DNA of 9,101 nt, from contig JAUWNT010000088.1 of NCBI GenBank assembly GCA_030612495.1, positions 1-9,101 on the forward strand. The letters are read 5' to 3'. Below, one piece after another: positions 1-5,092 of this stretch. The stretch is from Candidatus Aminicenantota bacterium (lineage in GTDB: Bacteria > Acidobacteriota > Aminicenantia > UBA2199). A program made the translations under genes and the position numbers. The notes under the pieces were generated by a model. It had not been told where the DNA came from and did no database searches. It saw nothing but the letters and a program-made list of their open reading frames with translations. Within the stretch, counting starts at the first letter, position 1. Every line of letters begins with the position of its first letter.

Positions 1-753
1 CAAAACTGCCTTCAAATAAGGCCTTATATCGGAAGGTATCTTATTTAAATAAGGTTTAGCTTCCTCATACCTAACATGAAAATTATCTTTAAATTTTATT
101 AACTTTGAAAGCTCCTTAAATCCCTGCTCCTGCCCTTTCCTGATCCTTTTGAGAGTTTTTATGGTTGGTTTGGGTTGTAAAGAATCTCCAAGAACAAATT
201 CTTTTATACTCTCTGGAAAATTAAATGAACTTACTCCCTTATAAAAATCAACATACACAATCCCTCCAAGAGCTGAGACATAATGATCCATTCTACCACC
301 TTTTTCTTCAAATTCTTCAACCTCTGCAACATATGCCAATTCTGCAATTTGATTGAGATCATTTAAATGATTCCTGAAATCTGAGCAAGCTGCAAGTAAA
401 AACCCTACCCAGGCTACAACAAGAGCTGATGAAGATGATGCACCCGCTTGAATCGGGATATTCCCTTTTATAAATGCATCAATACTTTTAGGTTTAAACA
501 GATGTTTTGTTTTCAAAACTCTAATAGAACTCTTTAAATAATCTCTCTTAATTGTATACTTAACCTTTTTTGAACTAAATTCAATCTTTTTATTTAGATC
601 TAATAAATTAAGCTCGATTCTATCTCCTACAGACACCTCACCTTCAATCTTAATTCTTAAATCTATTGCACCAGCAATAACTGGGAAACCCATATAATCC
701 TGATGCTCTCCAAACAAACAAATTCTCCCTGGAGCAGAACTTTCAATTCTCAT
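1..753 (-). CDS. GHMP-family sugar kinase, galactokinase-like (3' end cut by window edge)
   Basis: Predicted ATP-dependent cytosolic kinase that phosphorylates a sugar, most likely at the anomeric hydroxyl. I translated 251 residues by hand; the C-terminus lies beyond position 1. Three family motifs are visible. The N-terminal galactokinase-type signature is at residues 8-22 (PGRICLFGEHQDYMG; compare GRxNLIGEHxDY). The glycine/serine phosphate-binding loop is at about 100-112 (P-I-Q-A-G-A-S-S-S-S-A-L). GGRMDHYVSALGG at 152-164 contains Asp156, the expected catalytic base (family GxMDQ). The ATG at 751-753 is chosen because an in-frame TGA lies at 766-768 and no other start lies between. No Shine-Dalgarno is evident, so translation may be coupled to the upstream nucleotidyltransferase, whose stop is 27 bases away. 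Substrate is not determined: galactose, GalNAc/GlcNAc, a uronic acid or another sugar are all possible. The family call is strong; the partnership with the neighbour is inference. Confidence 0.88.
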   Translation of the reverse strand, partial: MRIESSAPGRICLFGEHQDYMGFPVIAGAIDLRIKIEGEVSVGDRIELNLLDLNKKIEFSSKKVKYTIKRDYLKSSIRVLKTKHLFKPKSIDAFIKGNIPIQAGASSSSALVVAWVGFLLAACSDFRNHLNDLNQIAELAYVAEVEEFEEKGGRMDHYVSALGGIVYVDFYKGVSSFNFPESIKEFVLGDSLQPKPTIKTLKRIRKGQEQGFKELSKLIKFKDNFHVRYEEAKPYLNKIPSDIRPYLKAVL

Positions 754-780
754 GTTTTCAATATTTCAGATCTTCAAATT

Positions 781-1752
781 CTAACCTTCTCTCTTTTCAA
801 ATGACACTTTTTCATTATCTTCTATTTCAACATTTTTCAAATACACAAATGGACCTATCTTACAATCTTTTCCAATTTTTGTACCTGAACCAATGTAGGT
901 TGAAGGATAGATAATTGTATCTCTACCTATACTTACATTATATTCAATACAAACAGTTTCAGGCTGAAGAATCGTCACTCCATTTTCAATTGAGAGTTTT
1001 TTTAGATTTTCCCTATTAAACCTCTCCTGAGCCTGTTGGAGTTCCCAACGATTATTTATACCAATAGAAATAAAATAATCATCAGCAATAACTGCATCTA
1101 CAGAAAAATTTTTTCTCTTCAATATTTTTATTATATCAGTGAGATAATATTCTTCTTTTTCATTTTTATTGCCAATCCCATAAAGTAAAGGGAAAACAAT
1201 TCTATTATTAAATATATAAATAGATGAATTCACCTCTCTTATCTTTAATTGTTCTTCTGTAGCATCTATTTCCTCAATAACATCAATTACCTCATTTTTT
1301 TCATTCCTTAAAACTCTCCCATATGGAGGAGGAACTCCAGGGAAAACCGCAGAAATAAAAGTGCATTCAGAACCCTTTTTTTTATGATTAGAGATTAACT
1401 TTTCCAATTCACAAGAATTTATATAAGGATTATCTCCAACTGTAACAATCAAATCTCCCATATAATCTTTAATAAATTCTTTTGCACTTAAAAGAGCATG
1501 ACATGTACCAAGCTGCTCTTTTTGAATAGCATAATTAACCTCTTTTTTAACTGAAGATCTGATTTCTTCTATATTTTCCCCGCAAACAATTATTATATTA
1601 TGCTCATCTACACCAGCTTCAATAAGGCTATCCAATAAAAAATTGATTATTTTTTCCCCAAGTATTTCATGAACAACTTTAGAATGATTGGATTTCATAC
1701 GTTTTGATTTACCTGCTGCTAATACAACTGCTTTTATTTCTTTGTTTATCAT
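781..1752 (-). CDS. GlmU-type sugar-1-phosphate nucleotidyltransferase with a short left-handed beta-helix
   Basis: A 323-residue cytosolic enzyme predicted to couple a sugar-1-phosphate to a nucleotide, probably UTP, giving an NDP-sugar and pyrophosphate. The Rossmann-like uridyltransferase domain (about 1-235) keeps the GlmU landmarks: LAAGKSKRMK at 11-20 with Lys25, QKEQLGT at 77-83 (uracil-contact region), metal-binding Asp107 in VGDNP, YGR at 144-146, Glu160, Asn175, EYYLTD at 201-206 and GINNR at 231-235. A few hexapeptide-repeat coils follow (about 259-316), then the protein stops. Full GlmU is about 456 residues; the acetyltransferase active site, which includes a catalytic His in E. 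coli GlmU, is absent. It should therefore not acetylate GlcN-1-P. The usual GKGTRM is GKSKRM here. It is the first gene of the operon with the GHMP kinase. No alternative start exists upstream before an in-frame TGA at 1786-1788. It could be a UDP-GlcNAc pyrophosphorylase or serve another sugar. Confidence 0.87.
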   Translation of the reverse strand: MINKEIKAVVLAAGKSKRMKSNHSKVVHEILGEKIINFLLDSLIEAGVDEHNIIIVCGENIEEIRSSVKKEVNYAIQKEQLGTCHALLSAKEFIKDYMGDLIVTVGDNPYINSCELEKLISNHKKKGSECTFISAVFPGVPPPYGRVLRNEKNEVIDVIEEIDATEEQLKIREVNSSIYIFNNRIVFPLLYGIGNKNEKEEYYLTDIIKILKRKNFSVDAVIADDYFISIGINNRWELQQAQERFNRENLKKLSIENGVTILQPETVCIEYNVSIGRDTIIYPSTYIGSGTKIGKDCKIGPFVYLKNVEIEDNEKVSFEKREG

Positions 1753-1759
1753 ATAATCA

Positions 1760-1789
1760 ATTCTATATTCTAAATAACATTGTTGTCAA
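1760..1789 (-). promoter_or_regulatory. Sigma70-like promoter for the nucleotidyltransferase/kinase operon, probably leaderless
   Basis: On the minus strand there is a perfect TTGACA (-35) at 1789-1784, an 18-base spacer, and TAGAAT (-10, 5 of 6 matches) at 1765-1760. TATAGA at 1767-1762 with a 16-base spacer is an alternative. Transcription would begin near 1753-1755, at or within a few bases of the ATG at 1752. No Shine-Dalgarno precedes this ATG, which agrees with a leaderless or near-leaderless mRNA. Confidence 0.6.
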
Positions 1790-1822
1790 GAATTAATCTC
1801 TTTTTATTACATTAACTATATA

Positions 1823-1831
1823 TGATATTAT
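1823..1831 (+). promoter_or_regulatory. Candidate extended -10 promoter for the lipoprotein gene
   Basis: TGATATTAT reads as an extended -10: TG, one base, then TATTAT (5 of 6 to TATAAT). No convincing -35 lies 16-18 bases upstream, only T-rich sequence. TATACT at 1829-1834 is an overlapping alternative. Start of transcription would be near 1838, giving a 5' leader of about 58 bases that contains the inverted repeat at 1862-1880. In so AT-rich a spacer this call is tentative. Confidence 0.4.
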
Positions 1832-1861
1832 ACTCTTTTAATATTTATTTAAACATTTTTG

Positions 1862-1880
1862 AAGATTTATCGTAAATCTT
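1862..1880 (+). repeat. Perfect 8-3-8 inverted repeat next to the lipoprotein ribosome binding site
   Basis: AAGATTTA-TCG-TAAATCTT has perfectly complementary 8-base arms around a 3-base centre. It ends three bases before the GGAGG Shine-Dalgarno at 1884-1888. As RNA it can form a small hairpin beside the ribosome binding site; as DNA it looks like a dimeric-regulator operator between the divergent genes. The arms hold one G-C pair, so RNA stability is modest. Function is inferred only from position and symmetry. Confidence 0.55.
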
Positions 1881-1883
1881 AAT

Positions 1884-1888
1884 GGAGG
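1884..1888 (+). promoter_or_regulatory. Strong Shine-Dalgarno for the lipoprotein gene
   Basis: GGAGG lies 7 bases before the ATG at 1896 and fixes this start. It is the best ribosome binding site in the window, in contrast to the divergent gene, which has none. Confidence 0.85.
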
Positions 1889-1895
1889 CTTAACA

Positions 1896-2927
1896 ATGAA
1901 AAAATTAACAACAAAACTTTCTGTTTTATTTATTTTAATCTTTTTCTTGATCTTTTCAGGATGTGGCAAAAAAACTGGAACCATGTCGAATGGGAAAATC
2001 AATCTGCTCTCTCTAATACCAGAAAACGCTTCTGGAATTTTTTTGGTAAACCTTGAAAAAATCACAAAACTCGAAAATTTTAATGAAATCGTAAATAAAA
2101 TTGATAAAGAAGAAAAGAAACCTTCTTTAAAACCCTTTAAGAATTACCGGGATTTTATTGAAAAAACTGGAATCGATCCAAAAAAAGATTTATATTCAAT
2201 TGCTCTTGGACTGTATGGTGAGATTGGGAAAAAGAATAGTGATATTGCTTTAGTAATAAACCTAAATTACAATGAAGACAAAATTTTAGATCTTTTTAAA
2301 AAGGAAAACAAAAATTACTATGAAGAAAAATTCAAAAAATATGTCATCTACAAATTTTTAGATGAGAAAAACAGAGAAATATGCTTCTCTTTTATTAATA
2401 ACGGAATTATAGGTTTTGGCCCAGTTGCAAGAGTCAAGCAAATAATCGATCTTTTTGAAAGCAATGGTAAAAGCATACTTACAGATGAAAAAAAGAAACC
2501 ATATTTAAACAATTTTAATCCTGAATCAGTTCTCTCATTTGTATTTGAGTTTCCTGAAAAAGCAAAAAAGAGTGAAGCACAACAAGGTTCTCCTTTTAAA
2601 ATGGATTTTAGTAAAGCTGAAATACTCTGTGGTGAAGTTGACTTTGAAGAGAATATATGGTCCGGAAAAATCAAATTGGTCTCTCATGATGAAGAGGCAA
2701 ATAAACAAATAGTAAATATGTTAAATGGAATAAAAGGAATGGGAGCCATTGCAGGACCTGAAATTGCTGAAATTCTTAACGAAATAAATTTGAGTTCATC
2801 TGCTGACAATATAGAATTAACCTTTTCAATCCCAAATGAATTACTGAAAAAAGTCCAGAAAAAAGCAGAAGAAAAGGTAAAACAGTTTACCACCTCTGAA
2901 AAATCAGGAGAAAACAGTAATTTATAA
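1896..2927 (+). CDS. Putative lipoprotein of unknown function
   Basis: A 343-residue protein I do not recognise. It has a lysine-containing N-terminus, a hydrophobic stretch (about 8-20) and a lipobox ending FSGC with Cys23, so it is predicted to be exported and lipid-anchored by signal peptidase II processing. The remainder looks soluble and is rich in Lys, Glu and Asn, with no further membrane span. After the anchor, a segment near residues 38-56 (LIPENASGIFLVNLEKI) resembles the openings of bacterial extracytoplasmic proteins of the DUF3352-like sort, but this is only an impression. A similarly patterned strand near 204-220 (NNFNPESVLSFVFEFPE) hints at two related lobes. The last 30 residues are a charged helix with a Ser/Asn-rich tail. 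No catalytic motif is seen. The next gene has its own promoter in the 89-base gap, so this gene may be a separate unit. The start is secure from GGAGG at 7-base spacing. Confidence 0.8.
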   Translation: MKKLTTKLSVLFILIFFLIFSGCGKKTGTMSNGKINLLSLIPENASGIFLVNLEKITKLENFNEIVNKIDKEEKKPSLKPFKNYRDFIEKTGIDPKKDLYSIALGLYGEIGKKNSDIALVINLNYNEDKILDLFKKENKNYYEEKFKKYVIYKFLDEKNREICFSFINNGIIGFGPVARVKQIIDLFESNGKSILTDEKKKPYLNNFNPESVLSFVFEFPEKAKKSEAQQGSPFKMDFSKAEILCGEVDFEENIWSGKIKLVSHDEEANKQIVNMLNGIKGMGAIAGPEIAEILNEINLSSSADNIELTFSIPNELLKKVQKKAEEKVKQFTTSEKSGENSNL

Positions 2928-2956
2928 AAAATAAATAAAAGATTTATTTACAATAA

Positions 2957-2985
2957 TTGAAAATTATTTTATACTATGCTATAAA
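2957..2985 (+). promoter_or_regulatory. Sigma70-like promoter for the STAS / membrane protein / amidotransferase operon
   Basis: TTGAAA (5 of 6 to the -35 consensus) at 2957-2962, a 17-base spacer, then TATAAA (5 of 6) at 2980-2985. The -10 is preceded by TGC at 2977-2979, making it an extended -10. Transcription would start near 2992, about 25 bases before the STAS start codon. The -10 overlaps a 12-base palindrome, TATAAATTTATA (2980-2991). Confidence 0.68.
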
Positions 2986-3003
2986 TTTATAAAAAAGCTA
3001 CAA

Positions 3004-3010
3004 AAGGAGA
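3004..3010 (+). promoter_or_regulatory. Shine-Dalgarno of the STAS gene
   Basis: AAGGAGA lies 6 bases before the ATG at 3017, close to the anti-Shine-Dalgarno complement. It supports this start codon. Confidence 0.85.
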
Positions 3011-3016
3011 ATTAAT

Positions 3017-3355
3017 ATGAAAATTGGAAGAAGAAAAAAAGAGGGTGTGACAATTTTTGATTTAAAGGGGAAAATACTTATCGGAGAAGGCATTGACGAA
3101 TTAAGAGACTCAATAAACAATGCTGTCAAAGAAAAAGAATCAAAAATATTATTGAATTTCAAAAATGTTCCATACCTTGATTCAACAGGCCTTGGAGAAG
3201 TTGTTAGATCTTATACTTCAGTAAAAAAGGGTGGCGGTGTTGTGAAAATAGTGAATCTCACAAATAAAGTACAAGATCTCTTATCAGTAACAAAATTAAT
3301 AACTGTTTTTGAAACTTTTGAGGACGAAGATAAAGCAATAGAAAGTTTCAAATAA
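3017..3355 (+). CDS. Stand-alone STAS-domain protein, anti-sigma-factor-antagonist (SpoIIAA/RsbV) type
   Basis: A 112-residue single-domain cytosolic protein whose length matches the SpoIIAA/RsbV family. In partner switching, such proteins bind an anti-sigma factor or related kinase when dephosphorylated and release it when phosphorylated on a conserved serine. The signature loop is visible: VPYLDSTGLGEVV at 51-63, with Asp55 and the predicted phosphorylation site Ser56. The N-terminal strand (VTIFDLKGKILIGEG, 11-25), the central strand (KILLNF, 43-48) and the later VVKIVNL (75-81) fit the STAS beta-alpha order. No switch kinase, phosphatase or sigma factor is encoded in the window, so its partner is elsewhere or it has another role. 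It is the first gene after the promoter at 2957-2985. The downstream membrane protein begins 18 bases after its stop, in the same frame. The family call is strong; the target is unknown. Confidence 0.93.
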   Translation: MKIGRRKKEGVTIFDLKGKILIGEGIDELRDSINNAVKEKESKILLNFKNVPYLDSTGLGEVVRSYTSVKKGGGVVKIVNLTNKVQDLLSVTKLITVFETFEDEDKAIESFK

Positions 3356-3373
3356 AAACAACTCAACCATTTT

Positions 3374-5092
3374 GTGGAAAAAAGCTATAAGTATTTTTTT
3401 ATACTATTTTTACTCTTTATAATTTTTTTTTCCCTCTCAACTAACCTTCCAAAAAGGCATAGAGGGGGATTCTTATCGGATGAATCAACTTACTTTTCAA
3501 TAACTCAAAGTTTAGCATATGATTACGATTTAAAATATACAAGAAAAGATATCGTAAGAATAAAAAACAGATTCTGGGTAGGACCAACAGGCCTCTTTCT
3601 TAAAAAGGGGAAAAATGGGGGTCTTTTTTATGCAAAATCTTTTGCATATCCTCTTTTTGCAGCTCCTTTTTTCAGGATATTTGATGTAAAGGGGTTACTT
3701 CTATTCAATGGTTTAATGCTTTTTTTCGCAACTTTAATGGCATTTCTATTATTAAAACAGTTATATTCAGAAAAGAAAAGTTTCCTATTCTCATTAATCT
3801 TTATATTTGCAAGTATTACACCAATTTATATATCATGGCTTACTGCTGATCTATTTAATTTTTTTACAATGTTCGCAGGCCTATTTTTTTTCTTTTATAA
3901 ATTCAAAAAACCTGCCTGGTTTTATCTGTCGGCCTTGTTTTTCAGTTCAGCAGTATTTTCAAAACCCTCATGTATAATTCCCATTGGAATAATCTTTTTA
4001 ACCCTGGTCATAAAAAAACAATATAAAAAATTCATACTAATATCATTAATTTCAATAATGTTAAGTTTAAGTTTACTACTCTTCTTATATTCACAAACAG
4101 GTGAAATAAACTTTATGGGTGGAGAGAGAAGAACATTTTATGGGAAATATCCGTTTGAAAAACCTGAATATACTTTTGAAAATGGTTATAAAATGAGCGC
4201 AGACAACTACTGGAAAAGGTTCTATATTTCCCCTAAAGTTGCGATTTTAAATTTATTCTATTATTTTTTTGGTAGATTCACTGGCATGTTCATCTACTTT
4301 TCCCCGGCTTTCTTCTTATTTATTCTTTTCTTTTTTCAAAGGAAAATCCCTGAAGACTGGTTAATACTGTTTGCAATAATAATATCAAGTTTAGTGTTTA
4401 TATTGATTGCTCCTGAAAACTATTTTGGCGGCTGCGGTTCAGTAGGAAATAGATATTTTCTAACACTATTCCCATTATTTTTCTTTCTTGGCTATAAAAA
4501 CAGGATTTTTAAATTTTCATTACTTCCTCTATTTATATCAATTCTATTTCTTTCAGGAGTTTATATTGACAGCTTTTATCACTCAACATACACAAGATAT
4601 GCAGGTTTATCATTTCCTATAAAAATGTTCCCTCCAGAAAAAACCCAATACCAAACTCTTCAAACAAATGAAAATCCAAGAGCTTTTGGTAAATTACTCC
4701 GACATGGGCAAGAAAAATATTGGGTACACTTCCTGAATGATAATTTTCACTCTATTGAGGGAAACTCTTTCTGGACAAATTCAAATAGAGAATTAGAACT
4801 TTTCTTAGCAACCCCTAAAAGGGTTAAAAAATTTGAAGTAGAACTGACAAATTCTCCTGTAAAAAACAGAGCTTTCATTCAAATAGAATCTAAAAAGAAA
4901 AGAGTGAATTTGAATCCCTATCAAGTGGGTATAATAACATTCAAAAAGGTAAACGGGTTAAGAGTAAGAGAAAGATATGTTTATCATATAAAAGTAAAAA
5001 GCAGCAAATCTTTTTGCGCATACTTTAACAACCCAGCAAACAATGACAAAAGGATCTTAGGCGTAAAAATACATATAGGGGTTGTTTATTAA
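3374..5092 (+). CDS. Polytopic membrane protein, GT-C-like glycosyltransferase candidate
   Basis: A 572-residue integral membrane protein with roughly 10-12 hydrophobic spans between residues 6 and 397, then a soluble C-terminal part of about 175 residues with short beta-type strands. A first span (6-23) is followed by a loop with an acidic pair (SDEST, 35-39). This is the layout of lipid-linked-sugar GT-C transferases such as the PMT/ArnT group, where acidic residues in the first extracytoplasmic loop are catalytic. A later motif, NYFGGCGSVGNRYFL (349-363), leads into another span; similar GG..GNRYF stretches occur in uncharacterised membrane glycosyltransferase-like proteins. The start is GTG at 3374: the frame holds no other credible start after the STAS stop, and no Shine-Dalgarno is seen, so coupling to the STAS gene is likely. 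The stop overlaps the next ATG (TAATG). A run of nine T at 3423-3431 lies near the 5' end. Transferase activity and donor/acceptor are inference; a polymerase or transporter role is not excluded. Confidence 0.7.
   Translation: MEKSYKYFFILFLLFIIFFSLSTNLPKRHRGGFLSDESTYFSITQSLAYDYDLKYTRKDIVRIKNRFWVGPTGLFLKKGKNGGLFYAKSFAYPLFAAPFFRIFDVKGLLLFNGLMLFFATLMAFLLLKQLYSEKKSFLFSLIFIFASITPIYISWLTADLFNFFTMFAGLFFFFYKFKKPAWFYLSALFFSSAVFSKPSCIIPIGIIFLTLVIKKQYKKFILISLISIMLSLSLLLFLYSQTGEINFMGGERRTFYGKYPFEKPEYTFENGYKMSADNYWKRFYISPKVAILNLFYYFFGRFTGMFIYFSPAFFLFILFFFQRKIPEDWLILFAIIISSLVFILIAPENYFGGCGSVGNRYFLTLFPLFFFLGYKNRIFKFSLLPLFISILFLSGVYIDSFYHSTYTRYAGLSFPIKMFPPEKTQYQTLQTNENPRAFGKLLRHGQEKYWVHFLNDNFHSIEGNSFWTNSNRELELFLATPKRVKKFEVELTNSPVKNRAFIQIESKKKRVNLNPYQVGIITFKKVNGLRVRERYVYHIKVKSSKSFCAYFNNPANNDKRILGVKIHIGVVY

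Noticed and set aside
16..27. 12-base palindrome ATAAGGCCTTAT
   Set aside because: It lies inside the kinase coding region, encodes ordinary residues and has no associated site; likely chance.
781..1752. Full-length bifunctional GlmU disrupted by a frameshift
   Set aside because: The bases after the stop hold only a 27-base gap and then the intact start of the GHMP kinase; no leftover acetyltransferase sequence is present, so this is a short form rather than a recent frameshift.
1838..2065. Minus-strand open frame overlapping the divergent spacer and lipoprotein start
   Set aside because: It is antisense to the secure lipoprotein start and signal peptide and has no recognisable protein features.
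2929..2949. A-T hairpin AAATAAAT-AAAAG-ATTTATTT after the lipoprotein stop, considered as a terminator
   Set aside because: The stem contains no G-C pair and no T-run follows, so it would be a very weak terminator; base composition alone can explain it.
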